From Yersinia similis (GTDB lineage Bacteria > Pseudomonadota > Gammaproteobacteria > Enterobacterales > Enterobacteriaceae): a DNA stretch of 64,000 nucleotides. The stretch's first letter is position 1, and each line of letters opens with the position of its first letter. Location: contig NZ_CGBP01000004.1 in the NCBI RefSeq assembly GCF_001053095.1, positions 62,001-126,000 of the forward strand. The letters run 5' to 3'. The translations under genes and the position numbers were made by a program. The notes under the pieces were generated by a model that saw nothing but the letters and a program-made list of their open reading frames with translations, was not told the DNA's origin and did no database searches. Positions 9,027 through 17,163 of the stretch are shown piece by piece.

Positions 9027-9914
9027 ATGAACCGCCTCCCAACCCTGTATGGCATTATTGCAATTTTACTGTGGAGCATGAGTGTCGCCTTAACTCGCGG
9101 ACTGGCCGAAGCTCTGGGGCCATTCGGTGCCGGAGCAGCCATCTACAGTGTCAGTGGAATTCTGGTATGGCTAGTAGCGGGTAAGCCTAGAGTGCGTGGG
9201 CAACACCCTGCTTATCTGTATGGTTGCGGTTTGCTGTTTGTGGTGTATATGGTGGCCTTCGCTCTGGCAATCGGTATGGCTAATGATCGCCAGCAAACAC
9301 TGGAGATAGGCTTAATCAATTACCTATGGCCGAGCCTAACGCTGCTATTGGCAATACCGTTGCTGAAACTCCGCGCCCGTTGGTGGTTATGGCCGGGGGC
9401 AGGTCTCGCTCTGTTTGGTGTTATCTGGGTAGTCAGTGGTGGCCAAGGGCTGGACGTTAAAACGCTCGCCGTGAATATCAGCAGCAACCCGCTGGCGTAC
9501 AGCCTGGCGCTGATTGCGGCATTCACCTGGGCGGGCTATTCCAACTTAGTACGGTTATATAGCCAAGGGCCAGGGGCGCTGCCGCTGTTTTTAATCGCCT
9601 GCGCCCTGTGCCTGTGGTTGATGTTCTTTATGTGGACTCCGGGCAAACTACACTTTACCCCACGAGCTATATTTGAATTGTTACTAATGGGGGCGAATAC
9701 CGCCTTGGCCTACCAGTGTTGGGATATTGCAATGAAAAAAGGCAACGCCACACTGGTCGCTGCCCTATCCTATTTCACGCCATTGTTATCAATATTGATT
9801 GCAAGCTTGTGGCTCAATACCTTGCCTTCTGCGGCTTTCTGGCCCGGTGTTGCCATGGTGGTGGCGGGTTCGTTGCTATGCTGGTCAGCCAGCCGAAATA
9901 CCCTTAGTACGTGA
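9027..9914 (+). CDS. yddG: YddG-like DMT (EamA) family exporter
   Basis: 295 residues from the ATG at 9027 (GGAAG 11 bases upstream; a TTG 24 bases earlier is less likely). Ten hydrophobic segments arranged as two EamA repeats. Conserved YddG landmarks are seen: GIIAILLWSMSVALTRGLAE at the N-terminus, IGLINYLWPSLTLL in helix 4 and ALSYFTPLLSILIASLWL near the end. YddG of E. coli and Salmonella exports aromatic amino acids and methyl viologen; substrate here is inferred only. Flanked by ERIC-type repeats on both sides and an IS1 remnant, in a spot that lacks this gene in E. coli, consistent with a rearranged or acquired location. Confidence 0.85.
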   Translation: MNRLPTLYGIIAILLWSMSVALTRGLAEALGPFGAGAAIYSVSGILVWLVAGKPRVRGQHPAYLYGCGLLFVVYMVAFALAIGMANDRQQTLEIGLINYLWPSLTLLLAIPLLKLRARWWLWPGAGLALFGVIWVVSGGQGLDVKTLAVNISSNPLAYSLALIAAFTWAGYSNLVRLYSQGPGALPLFLIACALCLWLMFFMWTPGKLHFTPRAIFELLLMGANTALAYQCWDIAMKKGNATLVAALSYFTPLLSILIASLWLNTLPSAAFWPGVAMVVAGSLLCWSASRNTLST

Positions 9915-9915
9915 A

Positions 9916-10020
9916 GCCAGGGCTGTTAGCGATATTCGCTTACCAAATCGCTTACTTATTCTAAGCTCATTGGGGGCGCTCTCTTGCTGCTTACCTGCAA
10001 CTCCATGTTCTTTGGGTAAT
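9916..10020. repeat. ERIC-type fragment
   Basis: The stretch reads TTCGCTTACC...CTTACTTATTCTAAGCTCAT and ends CCTGCAACTCCATGTTCTTT GGGTAA, matching the core and right arm of the ERIC repeats elsewhere in the window in reverse orientation. The left arm is incomplete. It fills the gap between the convergent yddG-like and yacL genes. Confidence 0.7.
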
Positions 10021-10023
10021 ATA

Positions 10024-10386
10024 TTATTGAGTAAGGATAAAAGCCCGATAACCTTTCAACACCAGCAAAAAATCCTCTAAACCGCATAAGCAGAGGCTTT
10101 CTTCATCGTAATAATTCATGCCTTCCTCCATCTCATCGCCATCGAGATCTAATTGATTGGCACGCACCATCACTTCTTCACCATCCAGCCACAACGTATA
10201 TTCATGGCCCGGTAGCTGCCACTGGCGCTCACTCCCTCTGACACCATTAGCCGCCGTTTCAATGTGGTCCAGTTTGACCAGATCACCTTTGATCTCTTCA
10301 TTCAGCCAATGGCCGATCACTTCATGCCCCATGGAGAATTTGACGAGTACTTGCCCGGTTAAATCACGCAAGAATTCATAATCCAT
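10024..10386 (-). CDS. yacL: YacL family protein (UPF0231)
   Basis: 120 residues from the ATG at 10386, which has AGGAGG seven bases upstream; identical in length to E. coli YacL. The frame is open 23 codons further upstream but without a ribosome site. An acidic protein opening [20 protein letters not shown], with a [17 protein letters not shown] acidic cluster and a C-terminal [17 protein letters not shown]. No biochemical role is established for the family. It follows acnB in the same direction as in E. coli, but an intrinsic terminator and a tandem-repeat array separate them. Confidence 0.93.
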   Translation of the reverse strand: MDYEFLRDLTGQVLVKFSMGHEVIGHWLNEEIKGDLVKLDHIETAANGVRGSERQWQLPGHEYTLWLDGEEVMVRANQLDLDGDEMEEGMNYYDEESLCLCGLEDFLLVLKGYRAFILTQ

Positions 10387-10532
10387 AGCACGTCCTCCTG
10401 ATGCTCTTTTTATTAGTGTAAACATTATTACCAACCTAGCTTGGCGAAAGCTCACACTACTTAAAATACCGCGAGCATTACAACATAATGTGATGTTTAA
10501 AACATGATGGAATGGTTAAAACATATTGTCTA

Positions 10533-10617
10533 ATAGTTAAAACATAGTTGATAGTTAAAACATAATTGATAGTTAAAACACAATTGATAGTTAAAACACA
10601 ATTGATAGTTAAAACAC
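10533..10617. repeat. 18-bp tandem repeat array upstream of yacL
   Basis: Unit ATAGTTAAAACACAATTG: four near-identical copies from 10533 and a partial fifth to about 10617. Two more degenerate units (ATGTTTAAAACATGATGG.. and ATGGTTAAAACATATTG..) precede it from 10493. The array lies 150 bp upstream of the yacL start, between it and the acnB terminator, and looks able to vary in copy number. Confidence 0.92.
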
Positions 10618-10636
10618 GGCACCGTTTTTAAAATAG

Positions 10637-10663
10637 AAACGGGAGGCCAATGGCCCCCCGTTT
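10637..10663 (-). terminator. Intrinsic terminator of acnB
   Basis: On the minus strand: AAACGGGGGGCC-ATT-GGCCTCCCGTTT with a single mismatch, then CTATTTT. It starts 51 bases after the acnB stop. The other strand also ends in TTTTT, so it could work in both directions. Confidence 0.82.
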
Positions 10664-10713
10664 TTAGCAGATGCGAATAGATACCCAACGTCACTGACAG
10701 AGGGTATCACGCC

Positions 10714-13311
10714 TTACACAGCGGTTTGGAAGATCACACCGTCAGCTTTATCCGTATATTGACTTAATTGATCAAAGTTCAGATAACGATAAGTATCCTC
10801 GGCGGTCTTATCAACCTGCGCCATGTAAGTCTGATACTCATCAGGCGTTGGTAAACGCCCAAGCAGAGACGCTATCGCCGCCAGTTCAGCCGACGCCAAA
10901 TAAACATTCGCTCCAGTTCCTAAACGGTTCGGGAAGTTACGGGTTGAGGTGGAAACCACCGTCGCACCGTCAGCAACCCGCGCCTGGTTACCCATGCACA
11001 GTGAACAGCCGGGGATTTCAATACGGGCACCGCTCTTACCAAAGACGCTGTAATAGCCCTCTTCTGTCAGCTGTGCTGCATCCATCTTGGTCGGTGGTGC
11101 TACCCACAGGCGGGTAGGCAACTGACCTTTATGCTGATCCAGTAACTTACCAGCAGCACGGAAGTGGCCAATATTGGTCATACAGGAACCGATAAAGACT
11201 TCATCGATTTTGCTGTTAGCCACATCAGACAACAAGCGAGCATCATCCGGATCGTTTGGTGCACACAGGATAGGCTGCGTGATCTCAGCCAGATCGATTT
11301 CGATTACCGCGGCGTATTCAGCATCGGCATCACCTTCCAGCAGATTCGGGTTTGCCAGCCAGCTTTCCATCCCATTAATACGGCGCTCCAGCGTGCGACG
11401 ATCACCGTAACCTTCCGCAATCATCCACTTTAGCAAGACAACGTTGGATTGCAGGTATTCGATAATTGGCGCTTTATCCAGCTTGATGGTACAACCGGCA
11501 GCAGAACGCTCAGCAGAGGCATCCGCCAGCTCGAAAGCTTGTTCTACTTTCAACTCTGGTAGACCTTCAATTTCCAGAATTCGGCCTGAGAAGATGTTTT
11601 TCTTGCCTTTCTTCTCAACCGTCAGCAAGCCTTCTTGGATCGCGTAGTAAGGGATAGCATGAACCAGATCACGCAAGGTAATACCCGGTTGCATCTCACC
11701 TTTAAAGCGTACCAATACAGATTCAGGCATATCCAATGGCATGACGCCAGTCGCTGCCGCAAAGGCCACTAAACCAGAGCCAGCGGGAAAGGAGATCCCG
11801 ATAGGGAAACGGGTATGGGAGTCACCGCCAGTACCGACAGTGTCCGGTAACAGCATACGGTTCAGCCAAGAGTGAATGATACCATCGCCCGGACGTAGCG
11901 ATACACCGCCACGGTTCATGATGAAATCAGGCAATGTGTGATGGGTCGTCACATCTACTGGCTTAGGATACGCTGCAGTATGACAGAATGACTGCATTAC
12001 CAAATCGGCAGAGAAGCCCAGACAAGCCAAGTCTTTCAGCTCATCGCGAGTCATAGGCCCGGTAGTATCCTGTGAGCCGACCGACGTCATTTTAGGTTCG
12101 CAGTATTCACCAGGGCGCACACCCGCGACGCCACAAGCACGGCCAACCATTTTCTGCGCCAGTGAGAAACCTTTATTACTCTTGGCTACCGGCTTCGGCA
12201 CACGGAACACATCGCTGATGGGCAGGCCCAGTGACTCGCGGGCTTTAGTGGTCAAGCCACGACCAACGATCAGCGGAATACGGCCACCGGCGCGTACTTC
12301 ATCCAACAGCACATCAGTTTTCAGTTCAAAGGTGGCTAATACTTCACCGGTGTCGTGGCGACGAACTTCACCCTGATACGGGAAAATATCGATCACGTCG
12401 CCCATATTCAGTTTGGCAACATCGACTTCGATTGGCAGAGCACCGGCATCTTCCATGGTGTTAAAGAAGATTGGGGCAATTTTACTGCCCAGAACCACAC
12501 CACCACCGCGCTTATTCGGCACGTAAGGAATGTCGTCACCCATAAACCATAATACGGAGTTAGTCGCCGATTTACGGGAGGAGCCGGTACCCACAACATC
12601 GCCCACATAAGCTAGCGGGAAACCTTTTTTATTCAGTTCTTCGATCTGTTTTATCGGGCCAACACTACCCGGCTGATCTGGATGAATCCCTTCACGGGCG
12701 TTCTTCAGCATCGCCAACGCATGTAATGGAATATCCGGGCGCGACCATGCATCAGGGGCAGGAGATAAATCATCAGTGTTAGTTTCACCCGTGACTTTAA
12801 ATACAGTTACGGTGATTTTTTCTGCCAACGCCGGACGGGATAGATACCATTCCGCATCAGCCCAAGATTGTATGATTTGTTTCGCATACGGATTGCCAGC
12901 TTTGGCTTTATCTTCTACGTCGTAGAAGTTATCGAACATCAGTAACGTGTGGGATAACGCTTTCGCCGCGATAGGTGCCAGTTGCTCATTATCCAAGGCA
13001 TCAATTAGCGGGTGGATATTATAACCGCCTTGCATGGTGCCAAGCAGCTCAACCGCTTTCTCTGCGGTGATCAGTGGGGAGTGGGCTTCGCCTTTGGCGA
13101 TAGCAGCCAGAAAACCGGCTTTAACGTAAGCTGCTTCATCAACACCGGGTGGAACACGGTTAATCAGCAGGTCTAATAGGAATTCTTCTTCGCCCGCAGG
13201 CGGATTTTTTAATGATTCAACCAGCGCTGCCATTTGTGACGCATCTAATGGCTTGGGGACGATACCCTCTGCAGCACGCTCGGCTACGTGCTTACGGTAT
13301 TCTTCTAGCAC
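10714..13311 (-). CDS. acnB: Aconitate hydratase B
   Basis: Main TCA-cycle aconitase (citrate to isocitrate); also 2-methylaconitate hydration by family. 865 residues, exactly E. coli length. Starts at GTG (GGAG six bases upstream). N-terminal HEAT-like domain to about residue 160, swivel domain, then the catalytic domains. Cluster ligands are visible: Cys710 in GSCMTNIGH, Cys769 and Cys772 in GCSLCMGNQ. The swivel-first domain order distinguishes AcnB from AcnA. A full ERIC element begins 45 bp upstream of the start, so promoter elements must lie in or beyond it. Confidence 0.98.
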   Translation of the reverse strand: MLEEYRKHVAERAAEGIVPKPLDASQMAALVESLKNPPAGEEEFLLDLLINRVPPGVDEAAYVKAGFLAAIAKGEAHSPLITAEKAVELLGTMQGGYNIHPLIDALDNEQLAPIAAKALSHTLLMFDNFYDVEDKAKAGNPYAKQIIQSWADAEWYLSRPALAEKITVTVFKVTGETNTDDLSPAPDAWSRPDIPLHALAMLKNAREGIHPDQPGSVGPIKQIEELNKKGFPLAYVGDVVGTGSSRKSATNSVLWFMGDDIPYVPNKRGGGVVLGSKIAPIFFNTMEDAGALPIEVDVAKLNMGDVIDIFPYQGEVRRHDTGEVLATFELKTDVLLDEVRAGGRIPLIVGRGLTTKARESLGLPISDVFRVPKPVAKSNKGFSLAQKMVGRACGVAGVRPGEYCEPKMTSVGSQDTTGPMTRDELKDLACLGFSADLVMQSFCHTAAYPKPVDVTTHHTLPDFIMNRGGVSLRPGDGIIHSWLNRMLLPDTVGTGGDSHTRFPIGISFPAGSGLVAFAAATGVMPLDMPESVLVRFKGEMQPGITLRDLVHAIPYYAIQEGLLTVEKKGKKNIFSGRILEIEGLPELKVEQAFELADASAERSAAGCTIKLDKAPIIEYLQSNVVLLKWMIAEGYGDRRTLERRINGMESWLANPNLLEGDADAEYAAVIEIDLAEITQPILCAPNDPDDARLLSDVANSKIDEVFIGSCMTNIGHFRAAGKLLDQHKGQLPTRLWVAPPTKMDAAQLTEEGYYSVFGKSGARIEIPGCSLCMGNQARVADGATVVSTSTRNFPNRLGTGANVYLASAELAAIASLLGRLPTPDEYQTYMAQVDKTAEDTYRYLNFDQLSQYTDKADGVIFQTAV

Positions 13312-13355
13312 GACTTTCTCCTCGCTCTTATTGTCATTTATTTTACCCGGCTATC

Positions 13356-13484
13356 TATACCCGTAATACTTCAAGCTGCATGTGCGTTGGCTACGCTCAA
13401 TCACCCAAATCACTTATTGGTATATAAGCTCATCGGGCCTCTCTCGCTTGCTGCCCTCCTGCACCTTAAAATCTATTAGGTATA
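13356..13484. repeat. ERIC-type element upstream of acnB
   Basis: 129 bp bounded by TATACCCGTAATACTTCAAG and CACCTTAAAATCTATTAGGT ATA, with the inner arms TGCGTTGGCTACGCTCAATCACC and TAAGCTCATCGGG. The rest of the 543-bp acnB-lpd gap (13485-13770) shows no gene. Confidence 0.85.
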
Positions 13485-13772
13485 TTGCTACCAGCCATCA
13501 GCACTGATGTAGTCGATGTAGGGTAAGACGTCCAGTTTCGCCCTGCCAGCATACCAGTATTTAAACTCAGTGTTAATTCGTTCACATAAAAGCAACATTA
13601 AATTTTTGCTGAATCGTTGAGTGCAGTGTAATCACCTGAGATATTGATAATCACTCTCACTTGGCTTGTTGCTGACAAGGTTTATCGGTAAAACCAGCTG
13701 CTCATAATAACCATAACCAATAAGAGGATACCATCTCCCTGAGTCGCTACACTTAACTACTGCGTATAGGCT

Positions 13773-13803
13773 AAAAAAAACGGCCCCTATATAGGGACCG
13801 TTT
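13773..13803 (-). terminator. Intrinsic terminator of lpd
   Basis: On the minus strand: AAACGGTCCCTATATAGGGG CCG followed by eight T. Inverted halves CGGTCCCTAT and ATAGGGgCCG pair with one G-U or mismatch. Located about 50 bases after the lpd stop. Confidence 0.9.
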
Positions 13804-13854
13804 CAACTTTTATCGCTGTACATTCACATCTGTAAATGCAGCATTAGCAAAAAA

Positions 13855-15279
13855 TCATCTCTTTTTCGCTTTCGGGTTAGGCAAGTCGGTAATGCTACCT
13901 TCGTAGATTTCCGCCGCCAGGCCCACTGATTCATGCAATGTTGGGTGAGCATGAATGGTCAATGCGATATCTTCTGCATCACAACCCATCTCAATGGCCA
14001 GACCGATTTCACCTAACAGTTCGCCACCGTTAGTACCGACAATCGCGCCACCAATGATACGGTGAGTTTCTTTGTCGAAAATCAGTTTAGTCATACCATC
14101 TGCACAATCAGAAGCGATAGCACGGCCCGATGCCGCCCACGGGAAAGTGGAGGTTTCGTAGCTGATGCCTTTTTCTTTTGCTTCTTTTTCGGTCAAACCA
14201 ACCCATGCGACTTCTGGTTCAGTGTACGCAATCGATGGAATAACTTTCGGATCGAAATAGTGCTTCATGCCTGCGATAACTTCAGCGGCAACATGGCCTT
14301 CGTGGACACCTTTATGCGCCAGCATTGGCTGACCCACGATGTCACCGATAGCAAAGATGTGTGGCACATTGGTGCGCAATTGCTTATCAACGTGGATAAA
14401 GCCACGATCATCAACTTCAACACCCGCCTGACCCGCATCCAGCAACTTACCGTTAGGTACGCGGCCAATCGCAACCAACACCGCATCATAGCGTTGTGGT
14501 TCTGCAGGTGCTTTTTTGCCTTCCATCGTGACATAGATACCGTCTTCTTTGGCTTCTACCGCGGTCACTTTGGTTTCCAGCATCAGATTGAACTGCTTGC
14601 TGATCCGCTTGGTAAAGACTTTCACCACGTCTTTATCTGCTGCGGGGATAACCTGATCAAGCATTTCGACCACGTCAATCTTGGAACCCAATGCGTGGTA
14701 AACGGTCCCCATTTCCAGGCCAATGATACCACCGCCCATTACCAACAAGCGCTCAGGAACCGTTCTCAGTGCCAGTGCGTCAGTTGAATCCCAAATACGT
14801 GGGTCTTCATGAGGAATGAATGGCAGTTGAATCGGGCGAGAACCCGCAGCGATAATGGCGTTATCGAAGTTAATGGTTGTTGGACCATTCTCACCGTCAA
14901 CTACTAAGGTGTTCGCACCGGTAAATTTACCAAAACCAGTCACTACTTTGACTTTACGGCCTTTAGCCATACCTGCCAAACCACCAGTCAACTGATTGAT
15001 AACTTTATCTTTCCAGACACGGACTTTATCAATATCAGTTTTAGGCTCGCCAAAAACGATACCATGTTCAGCCAACGCCTTAGCTTCTTCGATCACTTTG
15101 GCAACGTGTAACAGTGCCTTGGAAGGGATACAACCCACATTCAGGCAAACCCCACCCAGAGTGGAGTAGCGTTCAACCAGAATGGTTTCTAAACCTAAAT
15201 CCGCACAACGAAAAGCAGCAGAGTACCCTGCTGGACCTGCCCCAAGTACCACGACCTGAGTTTTAATTTCAGTACTCAT
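13855..15279 (-). CDS. lpd: Dihydrolipoyl dehydrogenase (E3)
   Basis: FAD enzyme that reoxidises lipoyl groups of the pyruvate and 2-oxoglutarate dehydrogenases and the glycine cleavage system. The second of two adjacent ATG codons (15279) is chosen because GAGG lies five bases before it; that gives 474 residues, as in E. coli. FAD fold GAGPAGY near residue 13, redox pair Cys45/Cys50 in GGVCLNVGCIPSK, NAD site GGGIIGLEMG near 180, and the His445/Glu450 dyad in HAHPTLHES. It is 302 bp downstream of aceF behind a terminator, so it has its own promoter, as in E. coli. Confidence 0.98.
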   Translation of the reverse strand: MSTEIKTQVVVLGAGPAGYSAAFRCADLGLETILVERYSTLGGVCLNVGCIPSKALLHVAKVIEEAKALAEHGIVFGEPKTDIDKVRVWKDKVINQLTGGLAGMAKGRKVKVVTGFGKFTGANTLVVDGENGPTTINFDNAIIAAGSRPIQLPFIPHEDPRIWDSTDALALRTVPERLLVMGGGIIGLEMGTVYHALGSKIDVVEMLDQVIPAADKDVVKVFTKRISKQFNLMLETKVTAVEAKEDGIYVTMEGKKAPAEPQRYDAVLVAIGRVPNGKLLDAGQAGVEVDDRGFIHVDKQLRTNVPHIFAIGDIVGQPMLAHKGVHEGHVAAEVIAGMKHYFDPKVIPSIAYTEPEVAWVGLTEKEAKEKGISYETSTFPWAASGRAIASDCADGMTKLIFDKETHRIIGGAIVGTNGGELLGEIGLAIEMGCDAEDIALTIHAHPTLHESVGLAAEIYEGSITDLPNPKAKKR

Positions 15280-15513
15280 CATGACCTCTTAATTGTTTGT
15301 CCGGCGGGTCTGACATCATTTTTTAGGCGAATCAATTTCATAACGCCCTCATCCACCGGGACGCTCTTATACCGGGAACTGACTCGTGGGCAGTTTACAG
15401 AATTGTTAATAAACTGAAAAGCCGCATCGCGTGACCAGTGTCTCAACAACCTTGTCGACTAATGTAACAGCCAGACAAAGTCGGTTTATAAGTGTCTTTT
15501 CTCTATCGGTGAT

Positions 15514-15576
15514 CAGTAATAACAAAATCAGCAATAACAAGAGCAGTAACAACAAGGCCGGCACGAAGCCGGCCTT
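15514..15576 (-). terminator. Intrinsic terminator of aceF, with adjoining 15-bp repeats
   Basis: On the minus strand AAGGCCGGC-TTCGT-GCCGGCCTT (15554-15576) follows aceF directly, then T-rich sequence. The T-rich tail consists of three 15-bp imperfect tandem units (plus strand CAGTAATAACAAAAT, CAGCAATAACAAGAG, CAGTAACAACAAGGC, 15514-15558). Confidence 0.85.
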
Positions 15577-15581
15577 GGCGA

Positions 15582-17150
15582 TTACATCACCAGACGGCGA
15601 ATATCAGCCATAATGGTAGCGATATACGCGGTGAAGCGTGCACCTGCTGCGCCATCAATCACACGGTGATCGAAGGACAGAGACAGCGGTAACATCAGGC
15701 GTGGAGCAAACTCTTTACCATTCCAGACAGGTTTCATGGATGATTTTGATACACCCAAGATAGCCACTTCTGGCGCATTGACGATTGGCGTAAATGCCGT
15801 ACCGCCGATACCGCCCAGACTGGAGATAGTGAAACAGCCGCCTTGCATGTCAGATGCCGTCAGCTTGCCATCACGTGCTTTCTTAGAGATGACAGATAGC
15901 TCACGAGACAACTCGACAATCCCCTTTTTGTTGACGTCACGGAATACTGGAACCACCAAGCCGTTAGGTGTATCAACCGCCACACCGATATTGATGTATT
16001 TCTTCAGCGTCAGTTTCTGACCATCTTCGGAAATGGAGCTGTTAAAGCGTGGGAATTCTTCCAGCGCTTTAGCGGCGGCCTTCATCAGGAACACCAGCGG
16101 GGTGATTTTCAGGTCTTGTTTCTTCTTCTCAGCTTCGATGTTCTGTTGCTTACGGAAGGCTTCAACTTCAGTGATATCCGCTTCATCGAATTGCGTCACA
16201 TGTGGGATCATGACCCAGTTACGGCTCAGGTTCGCACCAGAAATTTTCTGGATACGGCCTAATTCGACTTCTTCGATTTCACCAAATTTACTGAAATCAA
16301 CTTTCGGCCAAGGCAACATGCCCGGCAGGCCGCCACCAGCCGCTGCAGGTGCAGCTTCGGCACGTTTCACTGCATCTTTTACGTAAGCTTGGATGTCTTC
16401 GCGCAGGATACGGCCCTTACGACCCGTCCCTTTCACCTTCGCCAGGTTGACACCGAACTCACGCGCCAGACGACGGATAACCGGCGTTGCATGCACGTAA
16501 GCGTCATTCTCGGCAAACTCGCCTTTGCTTTCTGCTTTGGCGGCTGGTGCGGCGGCTGGCACTGGCGCGACAGGTGCGGCTTGTTGAGCCGGAGCCGCTT
16601 CCACTGTTGGTGCTGGCGCGGCACCTTCAACTTCGAAGACCATAATCAGAGAACCGGTTTTCACTTTGTCGCCAGTACTGATTTTGATTTCTTTCACGAT
16701 CCCAGCAAACGGTGCGGGCACTTCCATCGACGCTTTGTCGCCTTCAACCGTAATCAGTGATTGTTCAGCGTCAACTTTATCGCCAACTTTCACCATCACT
16801 TCAGTAACTTCAACTTCGTCATCACCGATATCTGGCACTTCAACATTTTTCGCAGCAGAGGCTGCCGGAGCAGGTGCTGCCGGTTTTTCGTCTGCTTTAA
16901 TCGGTGCCGCAGCGGCACCCGTTGCTTCGAAGACCATGATCAGAGAACCGGTAGCCACTTTATCGCCAACCGCAATTTTGATCTCTTTAACCACGCCCGC
17001 CTGCGGTGAAGGAACTTCCATGGAAGCTTTATCGCCTTCAACGGTGATTAGCGACTGTTCCACTTCAACAGTATCGCCCACTTTCACCATAATTTCGGTG
17101 ACTTCCACTTCATCTGCACCGATGTCTGGTACATTAATTTCTATAGACAT
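15582..17150 (-). CDS. aceF: Dihydrolipoamide acetyltransferase (E2) of pyruvate dehydrogenase
   Basis: Core of the pyruvate dehydrogenase complex; transfers acetyl from lipoamide to CoA. 522 residues. Two lipoyl domains are seen, with lipoyl lysines Lys41 and Lys139 in [10 protein letters not shown]. coli has three domains in about 630 residues. Ala/Pro-rich linkers follow each domain. The E3-binding domain is around residues 219-258 ([20 protein letters not shown]), then the catalytic domain with His495 and Asp499 in HRVIDGA. Lies 13 bp after aceE and is cotranscribed with it; an intrinsic terminator follows. Confidence 0.98.
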   Translation of the reverse strand: MSIEINVPDIGADEVEVTEIMVKVGDTVEVEQSLITVEGDKASMEVPSPQAGVVKEIKIAVGDKVATGSLIMVFEATGAAAAPIKADEKPAAPAPAASAAKNVEVPDIGDDEVEVTEVMVKVGDKVDAEQSLITVEGDKASMEVPAPFAGIVKEIKISTGDKVKTGSLIMVFEVEGAAPAPTVEAAPAQQAAPVAPVPAAAPAAKAESKGEFAENDAYVHATPVIRRLAREFGVNLAKVKGTGRKGRILREDIQAYVKDAVKRAEAAPAAAGGGLPGMLPWPKVDFSKFGEIEEVELGRIQKISGANLSRNWVMIPHVTQFDEADITEVEAFRKQQNIEAEKKKQDLKITPLVFLMKAAAKALEEFPRFNSSISEDGQKLTLKKYINIGVAVDTPNGLVVPVFRDVNKKGIVELSRELSVISKKARDGKLTASDMQGGCFTISSLGGIGGTAFTPIVNAPEVAILGVSKSSMKPVWNGKEFAPRLMLPLSLSFDHRVIDGAAGARFTAYIATIMADIRRLVM

Positions 17151-17163
17151 TATTCTCTACCTC

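Noticed and set aside
8789-9142. 117-codon minus-strand frame
   Set aside because: Runs through an ERIC-type repeat and antisense to the yddG-like start; no family or ribosome site.
10493-10617. CRISPR array
   Set aside because: The 18-bp units are contiguous without spacers, so this is a plain tandem repeat.
14062-14787. 241-codon plus-strand frame
   Set aside because: Antisense to lpd, composition-driven, no ribosome site.
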